Shown piece by piece: positions 11,531 through 23,720 of a stretch of DNA of 64,000 nt (position 1 is the stretch's first letter; the number at the start of each line of letters is the position of its first letter). The position numbers were made by a program, and so were the translations under genes. The DNA lies in assembly GCA_963383645.1 (NCBI GenBank), contig OY726566.1, positions 99,749,802 through 99,813,801 of the forward strand. The letters are read 5' to 3'. The stretch is from Muscardinus avellanarius. Taxonomy: Eukaryota; Chordata; Mammalia; Rodentia; Gliridae. Below the pieces are notes generated by a model. That model searched no databases and had not been told where the DNA came from. It saw nothing but the letters and a program-made list of their open reading frames with translations.

Positions 11531-13539
11531 AAAAAGTGCAAAGTTCAAAGGGCACATAGCGAGCGTGGACACAGGTTCTGCAGACACGGTGGTGAGGCCA
11601 GCCAGACCTGCGAGTCCATGGGCCTCCCTCTCCTTCCTCCACAACTTCCTGTGTTTCGGCCAACAAGATCCTCACCCTCCGGCCTCCCCTGGGAAGGGAT
11701 CTCTGGCCCTCAGCATCCTCAGATGCAGACTCAACATCAGGTCTTAGAGCAGAAAAACCCGACCAGCCTGGGAATTGGACTTACCAGTCTAAACAGAGCC
11801 TTAAGATGGCGTTCCTCCACTCCCTGGCCTGTCTCCCCAGTGGTCAGGATTTCTGGATGCTGGTCTTGCCCAGGCCAGAGTCTCAGTCCAGCCACCTCTG
11901 GGCCCAGTGGGATGCACCCCTTCCGCTTTATGGCTGGGCATCCTGGCTGCTTTATCTCCGACACGTCTTCCTACACTTGACGGCCAGTCTCCTCCCTATA
12001 GAATTCCCTGGCCTGAGAGGCTGTGCCTCAACTGTCCACACCCTGAGCTGATTCAGTCCCCACAGAAAGACAATACCTCCCCGCATCCTAGAGGCAGACA
12101 CAAAGAGAGCCATGGAGTTTTATTCTCTCATCTTTCGTAACACTGTTAATGGTTCCCTTTTTGTTGCTGTTGTTGTTGATTTTGTCTTTTTTCCTCACCT
12201 GTGGTATTGAAATTGGACCGGGGGGGGGGGTCTACCTGTGAGTTATACTACCAGCCCTATTTTATTTCTTATTTTGAAACAGGGTCTCACCAAGTTGCAG
12301 AGGACCTCACTAAGTTGCTGAGGCTGGCCTTGAATCTGTGATCCTCCTGTCTCAGCCTAAGTGCTAGGATTACAGGCCTGTACCACCAAGCCTGGCTTAA
12401 TTTCTTTCTTCTTTCTTTTTGTCTTATCTATAGTCTTTGTTTTGTTTATACAATGAAGACTTTTTTCTATGTTACTCTCCAGTGTCTAAGTTACCCCGAT
12501 AAACTCCCAGTTGAGTTCAATTCCAGGAAAAATTTTGTTCTGAAAATTAATTTGTATGCTCTCCGTTGTCCCCAATCCAAAACTATGCAATCCAGTGTAT
12601 TTTTGTTTGTTTCTAAGCTGCCAGAAAACTCTGCGCCAAATTCATTGTGCAAGTGTTGTGATCTGCCCAGCTGAGGCCATTCAAAGTGCCCACTCCTGCT
12701 CTGCTTTTCTTCTGGGGCATTCCTTTACTTGATTTCAGTCTAAATTATCTGATCCCTTGGGCCCCAGTCAACAGCACCTACCTCTTGACCTCTGGAATCC
12801 TTCTGTCCTCTCCAGCCTCACCCCTGCTGTCACCCTGCTTGCCAGGAATTCTGATCTGGATGCTGCAGTCCTCCGGGACTCCACCCAACAACCAGAGTGA
12901 GCTTTCTAAGACACACATCTGACCCTTGGGGAGCTCCTCCTCCTCCCCACAGATCATTCCTCGGCCTGCCCTGCCTCTCTCCACGCATGCATGGGTTCAC
13001 ACGCTCACACGTGCACACACAAATACACGCACACTCACTCTCAAACACACACCCACAGACACACACCTCCTGCATGCACACACCCTTGCTCCCTGCTCCT
13101 CTCTCTCCTTCTAACTTTACATAGAGTATTCCCTCCCTGCTTCTTGGTAAGGAGGATTCCAGAGTTCAGCCCAAGCATCCCTGGGGGGGCCTTCGCTCAG
13201 CTGGGGGCCTCTCCCCTGGGTCCCCCTCACTCGGTGGCATAGAGCACCCACAGCCAGAGAGCCCGAGCTTCCTGCAGAAGAGGGAGAGGTCTTCACCACC
13301 ACATCCCTCTCCCCAGCTCACTGTGCTATTTGTGGATGAAGACCCCGTGCCCTCAAGGGTCAAGTCTTCCAGAATAAAGGACTGGGCGCCAGCCCCTCTG
13401 CCAGTCTTTTCTTTGCCCTGCCATCCTCCGCTGGGCATCCCAGAAAGTTACTAGCCCACTCTGGGTGTTTGCTATGCAAGGAGGAAGGACTTGGTTTCTT
13501 CTTTTCTGTAGTACCCACAGAGGGTGGACGCATTTAAGA
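11531..13539. other. mostly single-copy sequence with one antisense SINE and an L2-like piece
   Basis: Antisense SINE about 12185-12395 with a G run (12220-12229). 12700-12930 resembles L2-type sequence (CCAGAGTGAGCTTTCTAAGA). CA-rich tract about 13000-13085. No gene was recognised. Confidence 0.55.
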
Positions 13540-13983
13540 ACATGGTATGGTAGAGCGTCTCCTGTCACCCCACCACCCCGCCCACTGTGACCAATGTCAC
13601 TTGGTGTGGGGGTCACGTCCCGAAAGCCGTCTGGCACCAGCCAGAGCCCGCGCGCCTTTCCCAGGGCCGCCTGGGAGGGGTCCCTGCACCTCCTCCATCC
13701 GAGCCACGGCCCAGGAGCGGCTCTGCTCCCGCCCCGGCCCTCCGAGGGGATTCCACGCAGCCGGACTCTGCTCGGTGGCCTGCAGCCCAGTGACCCCCGA
13801 GCAACAGTATGTCCCGCGTGGTGAAGAGACTCCCCGCGCGCCCGCGGCTCCAGCTCCATCCTTGCGGGAAAGCGGGAGAAAGGAGATTCCAGTGTCTGTG
13901 CGGTGCTGCCTTCCCAACCCTGCAAATTCTGACCGCGACGAGGGGGAGGGGGCCGGCTCCTAGGCGACTGGAGCCCCTGGCCC

Positions 13984-14010
13984 GCGCGTGCACACACACG
14001 CGCGCGCGCA

Positions 14011-14042
<32 letters not shown>

Positions 14043-14044
14043 AG
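13984..14044. repeat. alternating CA/CG purine-pyrimidine tract
   Basis: Nearly perfect alternation of CACACA and CGCGCG blocks over about 60 bases in the CpG island, a composition that favours Z-DNA. Confidence 0.85.
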
Positions 14045-14290
14045 CACACACGAAGCCCGGGCCCACACCGCGCTGCAGGTCTCGGCTTCCCCGCTGGACC
14101 CTGCAAGTCGATCGCCTTCGGCCCGGCCCGGCGCCCGCCCAGCCCCGCCCGGCCCGGCCCGGCCTACCTCCCCGCGCGCAGGGGCTCCGCGGGCTCCGGG
14201 GCGCATCGCGGGGGCGCCGGGCGGCGGCGGGGCCGGAGCCGCCATGCCCACCGCCTCGCGTCCTCCGGGGCCGCCGCCGAGCGCCCGGCC

Positions 14291-14292
14291 CG

Positions 14293-14349
<57 letters not shown>

Positions 14350-14392
14350 CCTCCTGCTCCTCCTCCTGCTCCTCCTCCTGCTCTTCCTCCTC
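14291..14392. repeat. TGCTCC/CTCCTC hexamer tract inside CpG island
   Basis: Roughly eight clean copies of a CTCCTG unit pass into CTCCTC/CTG mixtures and end in a C run (14392-14402). If the minus-strand first exon is real, this would be a CAGGAG repeat in its 5' UTR. Confidence 0.85.
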
Positions 14393-14750
14393 CCCCCCCC
14401 CCGCGGCAGACGCGCCCCCTCCTCCGCCCCCGCCCGTGAGCTAATCCGCAGCTGGCGGGCGCCGCGCCGGTTGCCACGGCAACCCCTCCCGGGCGGCCGC
14501 CGGGGGCGCGGGGACCGGGCCTCGGCCCCACTGCCCCTCGGCGGGGAGGGCGCGGTTAACCCTCGCGGCGCTGCAGCCTGGGGTCCGCACCACGGGGACA
14601 CCCGCAGCCCCCGCCTGGCTGGGGCAGGAGTCACAGGACCCGCCAGGCGGGCTGGAAGGCCCGGGGCCCGAGCCGGGGGAGGGGTCCCAGACCCGCGAGG
14701 AGGGGCTGGCGAAAACGATCCCAGATGAGCAGGGACCTTAGTATCCGCTG

Positions 14751-15960
<1,210 letters not shown>

Positions 15961-15961
15961 T

Positions 15962-16908
15962 GAGCCGGGTGTGGTGGCGCACGCTTGTGATCCCAGCATT
16001 CAGGAGGCTGAGACAGGAGGATCGCAGTTCACAGACAGTCTCAGCTACTTAGTGAGGCCCTCTGCAACTCAGTGAGACCCGGTTTCAAAATAAAGAATAA
16101 AAAATAGGGCTGGGGGTGCAGCTTGGAGGTAGAATGCCCCTGGGTTCCATCCCTAGTACAAAAAAAAAAAAAAAAATAGTGCGTATCTGGACATTCTGGC
16201 CCCAGACGTGCCTTCGTTGTTCCCTTTACTTAGCTAGGTTTGGGGGAAATGGAATAACGGGGTTCAGGGACATGGTGCTTTGTTGTCTTTTATTTTTAAG
16301 GATGACACATTGCACTAGAAGAAAATGAATGATGCCAGGCAGGGTCTCTGCTCCAGTTTCTTCCTTTTGTATTTATTTTATTTATTATTTACTGTGGTAC
16401 TGGGGATTGAGTCCAGGGGCATTCTACCTCCAAGCTACACCGCCAGCCCTATTTTATTTTTATTTGGAAAGAGTCTCGCTACTTGCTGATTCCTGCGTGC
16501 ATCTCATAGTCCTCAGACCCTGGCCGTCTGCACCACTGGGTCATCCTAGGGCTCCGTTACTATGCCAGGGGCCACACACAGTGCTTCCTCCCTGCGCCAC
16601 CTATGGGCCCTGCCCCACTTATGGGGCCCTGCGCCACCTATGGGCCCTGCCCCTGCGGCTCCTGGGAGGTTTTCCAGCTGATGGTACCCTGGTCTTTCCC
16701 AAGCCCTGGTTCTCAAGCTGTGGAGGGCAGGTAGTCAAGGCTAACCTTTCATGGTGGGTGCTGTGTGCTGGAGCTGAGAAGACCCTCTCAGGGGTCCCCT
16801 CTTCTACGACTCCTGACACCAGGGACTCCGCACATTCATGCCTACCTTCCTATTCTCTCTTTTGGCTTCTCTCCAGGTCGGAAGATGAAGCCTAGTGTAG
16901 GGGATATA
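15962..16908. other. forward SINE, antisense right arm, single-copy sequence
   Basis: Forward SINE 15962-16175; antisense right arm 16390-16470; a small direct repeat of CTGCGCCACCTATGGGCCCT (16592-16655). The rest is unassigned. Confidence 0.65.
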
Positions 16909-16997
16909 GTCAGTCCCTGGGATCTGCAGCAGACTGGTTCCAAGACCCCCTGAGGATACCAAAATCGTTGGATGTTCAAGTTTCTTACATAAAATGG

Positions 16998-17129
16998 AGC
17001 TGTGCCAGGCGTGGTGGCGCACGCTTGTAATCCCTGTGTTGGGAGGCTGAGACAGGAGGAGCGCACAGTTTCAAAGTCAGCCTCAGCTACTTAGTGAGGC
17101 TCTCAGCAACTTAGTGAGACCCTGCTTCC
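16998..17129 (+). mobile_element. left half of the B1-dID SINE that hosts the composite insertion
   Basis: The left arm runs to the linker; its right arm resumes at 19625-19690. Rejoined around one copy of AAATAAAATATA, the linker equals that of intact copies elsewhere (for example 31940-31955, 53745-53760). Flanking repeats ATAAAATGGAG at 16988-16998 and 19706-19716 are this SINE's own target duplication. Confidence 0.85.
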
Positions 17130-17328
17130 AAATAAAATATAGTCCCGGGCAGGGGTCGTGCGGGGCACGCCAGCCGGGGCCAGGGTCGCGGGACTCTGGG
17201 CCCCAGGTGGAGTAGTGCGGAGCATGCTGGACCCATGGGGAAACCGACCGGGTCACAGTGCTACTGAGTGCCTGATCCCACTACCTCCTCAAACCACATA
17301 TACTGTCTTCTCTTATTTAAAAAAAAAA

Positions 17329-17560
17329 GCCGGGCGTGGTGGCGCACGCTTGTAATCCCCGCGCTTGGGAGGCAGAGACAGGAGGATCGCACAGGTTTGA
17401 AGCCAGCCGCGTGCGCGCTGGCTTAGGAGACCCTGTTTCCAAATAAAAATGTAAAAATAGGTCTGGGAGTGTAGTCCGGAGATAGAAGGGCTTCCAGGAA
17501 CCCCAGTACCACCAAAAAAAAAAAAAAAAAAAAAGGAAAAGAAAAAGAAAAAGAAAAAGA
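17329..17560 (+). mobile_element. B1-dID SINE (type III) inserted into the composite element
   Basis: Full dimer beginning GCCGGGCGTGGTGGCGCACG and ending CCCCAGTACCACC, followed by an A run and GAAAAA units. It interrupts the composite between its leader and its middle module, so it is younger. Confidence 0.8.
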
Positions 17561-18069
17561 AAAAATATTGGAGAGGAGTTAAGAAAGCCGTTGAGGATGC
17601 CAGGACACTGGAGATGCAGACAAAACTTATCCAAATGAACTGGAACTTATGGAAAAATTCCCCGTGAAGGAGGACTACTGTTTCACTATATTGTTAAGAA
17701 TCTTGGACATCACCTGTAAGGAGAGAGTTTAGCAGAGACCAAGGAGAAAGGCGGTGTTGAAAGAGGTCTCTGCAATGGCGGTGGAGACTTGTATTCAGGA
17801 GAAGCAGAAATCGGATCCTACCAACCTTATTTTTTTGGAGAAATTACACCAAATGCTGAATGCTACCATCACGCATGCTTAGGAACACTGGACAACATTC
17901 AGAGTGGAAAAAGAACCTAGGAAGGATTTGAAATGGTGGAGGCAGTGGCAGTGGCCAGTACTCAGGGGAGGCAGAGATCTGATGCATTACACCTGGAACC
18001 TTTGAAATAATAACCCCAGAGGCAGAATGTTACCACCACGCACCCTCGAGGACGTGGGACAATTGGTTG

Positions 18070-19240
18070 GGTGAAGAGGGTGCTCGGATTGGAGCCTGCC
18101 GAGGGGTGAGGCCAGTGACGGACACAGCAAAGCTGGGATTGGAGCTTGCCATGAGGCAAGGCCGGTGCTGGAGACTCTGAGGCTGGGATCGGAGCCTGCC
18201 GAGGGGTTAGGCCGGTGCTGGGGCCAGTGAGGCCAGGATCGGAGCCTGCCGAGGGGTTAGGCCGGTGCTGGGGCCAGTGAGGCCAGGATCGGAGCCTGCC
18301 GAGGGGTTAGGCTGGTGCTGGGGCCAGCAAGGTTGGGATCGGAGACTGCCGTGAGGCAAGGCCGGTGCTGGAGCTTTGAGACAGTGATCGGAGCCTGCCG
18401 AGGGGTTAGGCTGATGCTGGGACCAGTGAGGCCGGGATCAGAGCCTGCCGTGAGGCAAGGCCACTACTGGGGCCTTCAAGGCCGGGATCGGAGCCTGCCG
18501 AGGGGTTAGGCTGGTGTCGGGGCCAATGGCTGGCATCGGAGCCTGCCGTGAGGCAAGGCCACTACTGGGGCCTCCAAGGCCGGGATTGGAGCCTGCCAAG
18601 GGGTTAGGCCGATGCCGGGGCCAGCGGCCAGCATTGGAGCCTGCCATGGGGCAAGGCTGGTGCTGGGGCCTCCGAGGCCAGGATAAGAGCCTGCCGAGGG
18701 GTTAGGCTGGTGCCGGGGCCAAAGGCCAGCATTGGAGCCTGCCGTGAGGCAAGGCCGGTGCTGAGGCCTCTGAGGCCGGGATCGGAGCCTGCCGAAGGGC
18801 TAGGCTGGTGCCAGGGCCATTGGCTAGCATCAGAGCCTGCCGTGAGGAAGGCCAGTGCTGGGGCCTCCGAGGCCAGGATAAGAGCTTGCCGAGGGGTTAG
18901 GCCGGTGCCAGAGCCAGCATGGCCGGGATCGGAGCCTGCCGTGAGGCTAGGCCGGTGCTGGGACTTCCGAGGCTGGGATCGGAGACTGCCAAGGGGTTAG
19001 GCCAGTGCCGGGGCCAATGGTCGGCATCGGAGCCTGCCGTGAGGCAAGGCTGCTACTGGGGCCTCCAAGGCCGGGATCGGAGCCAGCTGAGGGGTTAGGC
19101 TGGTGTCGGGACCAGCGAGACCAGAATCGGGGCCTCCCATGAGGCAAGGCCGCTGCTTGAGCCAGTGAGGTCTGGATCAGTCTACCGGGTAGCCAGGCCA
19201 CTATTGGGGCCATCAAGAGTGGGATCGGTACTTGCAACGT
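18070..19240 (+). repeat. GC-rich VNTR, about 23 units of ~50 bases
   Basis: Units share the core GGAGCCTGCC followed by either GAGGGGTTAGGC (type A) or GTGAGGCAAGGC (type B). The first full units are A-A-A; from about 18290 onward A and B alternate almost strictly, making a ~100-base higher-order repeat. The units differ from each other at several positions, so the array is not freshly homogenised. Confidence 0.9.
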
Positions 19241-19624
19241 GGCATGCACAGAGAAATATCGCAGAAAATATAAATCAGATGCTTCCCCTAATCAGCAATA
19301 ACTAGGAGGAAAGGGGCAACAGGAAGAGGTCAAGCTATGGAAAGGACCCTATAGTGAAGCAACTAAGGTGACCAATCAGAGGGTATGGAATAGGGGAGGA
19401 CGGAGCCTCTTTAAAATGCAGGAGGTACATAAACAAATGTATCAAAGTTAATCACCAAACAAGCATAGGATCTAGGGAGGAGGAGGGAATGGGATGGGGG
19501 GCTGGATGAGGGCTAATTGGATGATGTGTGCTTGTATATCCTCTCAAGTCTTGTACTCCAATGTGATTGATATATGACTACAATGCACCAATTTAAAAAA
19601 AATAATAAAACAAAATAAAATATA

Positions 19625-19920
19625 AAATAGGTCTGGGAGTGTAGACCAGAGGTAGAAGGCCCCTGGGTTCCATCCCCAGTACCCCCAAAAAGTAAAAATA
19701 AATAAATAAAATGGAGTGCACGCTTGTAATACCAGCATTTGGGAGGCTGAGACTGTAAGATCACGGTTCACAGACAGCCTTAGCTACCTAGTGAGGCCCT
19801 CTGCAACTCTTGAGACCTGGTTTCAAAATAAAGAATAAAAAATAGGGCAGGAGGTGTAGCCCGGAGGTCAAATGCCCCTGGGTTCTATCCCCAGTACCAC
19901 AAAAAATTTAATTGATTAAT
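19625..19920 (+). mobile_element. right half of host SINE plus an adjacent second SINE
   Basis: 19625-19690 is the right arm belonging to the left arm at 16998. After its A-rich tail and target duplication a further forward SINE, 5'-truncated, runs from about 19717 to 19905. Confidence 0.8.
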
Positions 19921-20160
19921 TAAAATGAAATGGCATAGTATTTGTATATAACCTACATACATCTTTTTATAGACTTTAAATCGTCTCTTAAAACACCTAA
20001 TCCACCATAAGTACTATTTTCAGTAGTTGTCAAGACTAATGATAAGAATAAATGCTGCTTATATTTAGTTGTATGTGTATGTTCGAATATTTTCCATCCA
20101 CAGTTGATTGGCTCCACAACTGTGGAGCTGAAGGATAGGGAACAGAGACTGCGAGGGGAA

Positions 20161-22020
20161 GGGGACAGAATAGATTTGCTTTCTACACCAGTAATCCTGC
20201 TTTCTCACTCCTCTTTATTTTTTATTTTATTTTGTTGGTGGTACTAGGGATTGAACCCAGGGATAGTCTACCTCTGAACTATACACTCTCAGCCCTATTT
20301 TATTCTTTATTTTGAAACAGGATCTTAAGATGCAGAAGGCCTCACTAAATAGCTGAGGCTGGCCTCAAACCTGTGATCTTCCTATCTCTGCCTCCTAAGT
20401 ACTAAGATTGCAAGTGTGCACCACCACGCCCGGCCCCCTCCTCTTTCTTTAATGTCCTATTTGAGTTTTGAATTGTTTATTGTTATTTTGTTTTGTTTGT
20501 ACTGGGGATTAAACCTAGGGACTTTCTATCTCTGAGCTATACTCTTAGCCCTTTTTAATTTTAAAACAAGGTATTGCTAAATTGCTGAGGGTCTGTCACC
20601 GAGGCTATCCTTGTACCCACAGTCCTCCTGGTTCAGCTTGCCAAGTCCTGGGATTACTGGCATGTGCTTCCACACCAGCTTCCTGCAGTGTCCTGTTGTG
20701 CACCTGCAGCTGGACGGCCCAATCCAGCCGTGGTCTCTGCTCGCCAGCACCTCACCTACAAGGCTCACACAGCAACTCCAGGAACCTCCTCATGGCACTG
20801 TGAGGACCAAGGAAGACAATCAAGAAAAATGCTCAGCATCGTGCCCGGCCCACAGGGAGGACTCACTCTTCCCTCCTGGCTGTTCACCTTGTCCTAATCT
20901 CCACTTTCTTGGCTTCCCATGAACACAGGGCGTGTGTAGTTTGAAGATGGAGAAGCAGGCAGTATTCCCCTCCCCCATGGGAGCCCAGCTCCCCTCTGCC
21001 TCCCCAACTGCTCAGGCCCAGGGCTGGCTCCCAGCTGTAGGAGCACCGTGGGCACCTGGGCACCGGGGACCAGGCCCATCTCCCAGGGGAAGAGAATGCA
21101 AGGGCCTGGGAGGGCCACAGCCATCACCAGCCCCTCCTCAGCCCGGAGCAAACAAGCGTCAGTCCCTACTATCTGGCAGAGGGAAAACCTAATTCCAAGA
21201 GAGGCTGCTGCCTTATCTGCAGCCGGCAAGGCCCGGCCTGTGGTCTTCTTATCTCTCTATGCTGCTGGGCACTGGAGGGAGGTTTCCGGATCTGCACCCA
21301 GTCCTGGCTCGGGCTCAGGCCTCTGGAAGGGGCAGGCGCGCGGTCCTGGCGGCACCGCTCTGAGGTCTGGTGCCCTGCCTGGTCCCGGGCCCCTTTCCTT
21401 CTTCTTCCTTGTCAGCTCTGCTCTGGCAGAGACGCACACGGTAGACAATAGACGATGGCGAGAGGAGTGTGGGGAGGGCGGGTCTGCGCTTGGGCCTGGG
21501 TCACTGGGATGAAGACCAACAAAGAAGGGACTGAGGGGCGGGGGTAGAAGCGCAGACTCTCCTGGGCTGGGGCTCAGCTGCCTTTCCTGTGTGCTGGCCA
21601 CTTACCTCCCTCTGTCCTCCCCATGTCGCGAGTTCCTTCTGGTCCCAACACCCATCACCCATCGCCTGCTGCCTCCCTCCCAGAAAACAAAACCAAGCCG
21701 AGCATCCTCAAGCATCCCGCCCCCCACCCTGGGAATCCAGGAGATATAGACAGGAGGGGGGAGGGGAGGAAAGCTGGGGGGGGGGCGAGGCGCCCTGGGA
21801 AAAGGTGCTCAGAGCCCCTGAGGCCGCCAGGGCTGTCCTTGGCCAGGATGGCTTGGTCCTCTCTCTCCAGATGCACTAGTGCCTCCTACTGTTCGCCCTG
21901 GGACGGGCAGGCAGGCAGTTTAGGGGAGCAGATGGCTTCCGTTCATTACCCCAGGCCCCTGACGCATGTCAGGAAATGTCAGTCTCGGAGGATTTCCAAA
22001 TTGGCAAATAGCATGGTTTT
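20161..22020. other. antisense SINEs followed by single-copy sequence
   Basis: Antisense SINEs about 20230-20435 and 20495-20680. 20690-22020 is SINE-free, GC-rich in parts, with a C/G-run stretch (21720-21790). No gene or clear splice pattern was recognised. Confidence 0.6.
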
Positions 22021-22079
22021 ACTTTTTTTTTTTTTTTTTTGACAATAATCATTTCAGTTTCCATCCTGAGCTTAATTTA

Positions 22080-23293
22080 CAAGATTTTTCTTTTTTTGTG
22101 GTACGGAGGATTGAAACCCAGGAACATTCTACCTCCAAGCTATACCCTCAGCCCTATTTTTATTTTGAAACAGGGTCTTGTGAGGTTAATAAGCGTCTCA
22201 CTATTTGCTGAGGCTGTCCTTGAACCTGAAATCCTCCTGTCTCAGCCTTTCAAGAAGTGGGATTACAAGCGTGTGCCACTATGCCTGGTACAAGATCATA
22301 TTTTCCCCCACAAAGAATTATATTGTTCATGGACTGGGAGTGGGGGCACTGGCTCAGTGGTAGAGTGGGTGATGAGCATGCGGGAGCCCTGGGTTCAGTC
22401 CCAGCACTGGGCGGAGGGGCTTGTGGGTGGTGGAAGATAGGCATGGTAGTGCATGCCTGTAATCCTAGTACAGGAGGACCACAGGTTTGAGGCCAGCCTT
22501 GGCAATTTAGTGAGCCCTTAGCAATTTATTTTATTTTATTTTATTTTTTGGTGGTACTGGGGGTTGAACCCAGGGGCTTTTCTACCTCCGGGCTATACTC
22601 CCAGACCTATTTTATATTTTATTTGGAAACAGGGTCTCACTAAGTTGCTGAGAGCCTCACTAAGTAGCTGAGGCTGGCTTTGAACCTGCGCGATCCTCCT
22701 GCCTCCGCCTCCCAGCATGGGGATTACAAGTGGGCACCACCACGCCCGGCTCATGAGCCCTTAGCAATTTAGAAATAGGGCTAGGAAGCCTGGCGTGGTG
22801 GTGCCCACTTGTAATCCCAATATTTGGGAAGCTGAGATAGGAAGATTCAAGTTCGAGGCCAACCTTAGCTACTTAGTGAGGCCCTCCGCAACTCAGTGAG
22901 ACACTGTTTCAAACTAAAACAAAAGAGCCAGGTGTGGTGGCGCATGTTTGTAATCCCTGTACTTGGGAGGCTGAGACAGGAGGATCGCACGGGTTCGAAG
23001 CCAGCCTCAGCTACTGAGTGAGGCTCTCAGCAACTTAGGGAGACCCTGTTTCCAAATAAAAATATAAAAATAGGTCTGGGAGTATAGCCCGGAGGTAGAA
23101 AGCCTCTGGGTTCCACTCCCGGTACCACCAAAACAATCAAATAAAAAAATAAAAATAAAGAATAAAAAATAGGCCTGAGGGTGTAGCCCGGAGATAGAAT
23201 GCCCCTAGGTTTCATCCCCAGCACCAAAAAAATAAAATAAAAATAGGGCTGGGGATGTAGCTTAGAGGTAAAATGTGCCTGGGTTCAATCCCC

Positions 23294-23345
<52 letters not shown>
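22080..23345. repeat. SINE cluster and CA/CG microsatellite
   Basis: Antisense 22095-22290; ID-like 22326-22410; forward left arm 22430-22525; antisense 22545-22752; forward 22790-22920, 22925-23130, 23140-23225 and 23240-23300. The last right arm ends CCCCAGTAA and runs straight into CA (23300-23331) and CG (23331-23346) repeats. Confidence 0.8.
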
Positions 23346-23346
<1 letters not shown>

Positions 23347-23389
23347 GTGAAGCTTGTTCATAACATTAACAGCATTATAAGGATTAGTC

Positions 23390-23720
23390 TGTTTGACAAA
23401 ACGCAAAGAACCAAGTCATGACTCGCCGTTCCATCTTCGTGAGCAGTGTCAGATAGGGTGCCAGGACGCTAAGGCCTCTGTGCTCGCAGCTTTAGCTCTT
23501 CTTCCTTCTGCGGATCCGGCTGAAGGCTAAGGCGGGGGGCGAGGACCAGTGCCAGGAGACTTCCAGAGGCACGCGTTCCGTGTGGAAGGGGGCGCAGCTC
23601 TTGGTGCCCTCGGATTCCAGAGGCTGGCGCTGAGCCCGGCCTCCCGCGCGGCCATCTGTTGCCTCGTCCAGCCTGGCAACTCCCCAGACGCAGGGGGAGG
23701 GGAGCCCTCCAGGGTATGGT
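23390..23720. other. small CpG-rich single-copy island
   Basis: About 330 bases with many CpGs between SINE clusters. No splice pattern or protein was recognised. It could be an unannotated promoter, a retrocopy or just GC-rich DNA. Confidence 0.5.

Larger units (their letters stand above)
13540..14750 (-). promoter_or_regulatory. CpG island; possible DENND2A promoter and first exon
   Basis: Dense CpG sequence with GC boxes, no SINEs, peaking at 14090-14560. Human has DENND2A on the minus strand upstream of ADCK2, with a non-coding first exon as I recall. On the minus strand a good donor (GAG then GTAGGC) would end an exon at 14168, which fits such an exon. The region also holds a TGCTCC hexamer tract and a CA/CG tract. 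No coding exon was recognised; open frames of up to 392 codons are GC artefacts. Gene assignment is synteny-based inference. Confidence 0.45.
17142..19612 (+). mobile_element. composite SVA-like retroelement with VNTR and L1-type 3' end
   Basis: Bounded by 12-base direct repeats AAATAAAATATA at 17130-17141 and 19613-19624, inside a SINE linker. Order: GC-rich leader (17142-17320), a later B1-dID SINE plus A-rich tail (about 17329-17560), a non-coding module (about 17561-18060), a GC-rich array of ~50-base units (about 18070-19240), a 3' module (19250-19420) and an end (about 19425-19600) matching the L1-type tails at 40661 and, reversed, 47110-47400. It closes with an A-rich tail. Without the later SINE it is about 2.2 kb. 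No reverse transcriptase or other long meaningful frame was seen, so it was presumably moved in trans by L1. It could instead be an L1 copy joining 5' and 3' UTRs with the ORFs lost. Confidence 0.75.
16909..20160 (+). mobile_element. MER2-like (Tigger-group) DNA transposon, split by the nested insertions
   Basis: The 5' part (about 16909-16997) reads like MER2, with GATACCAAAATC and a TTGGATGTTCAAG-like stretch. It resumes at about 19925 with AAATGGCATAGTATTTG and runs to about 20160. The two halves join smoothly in the family's order. It is the oldest layer of the pile. Name given from memory of the consensus. Confidence 0.75.

Noticed and set aside
13353..14531. 392-codon open frame on the minus strand
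   Set aside because: It runs through the CpG island, the CA/CG tract and the hexamer repeat, yields low-complexity G/A/R-rich sequence, and has equally long frames on the other strand.
18315..19000. open frames across the VNTR
   Set aside because: They arise because the ~50-base unit lacks stops in some frames and shift with unit-length changes; no start context or protein family.
18070..19240. CRISPR-like array
   Set aside because: Direct repeats are contiguous with no unique spacers, and the host is a mammal; it is a minisatellite in a retroelement.
20690..22020. possible exons in the SINE-free stretch
   Set aside because: Several short frames, but no recognisable protein and no consistent splice pairs.
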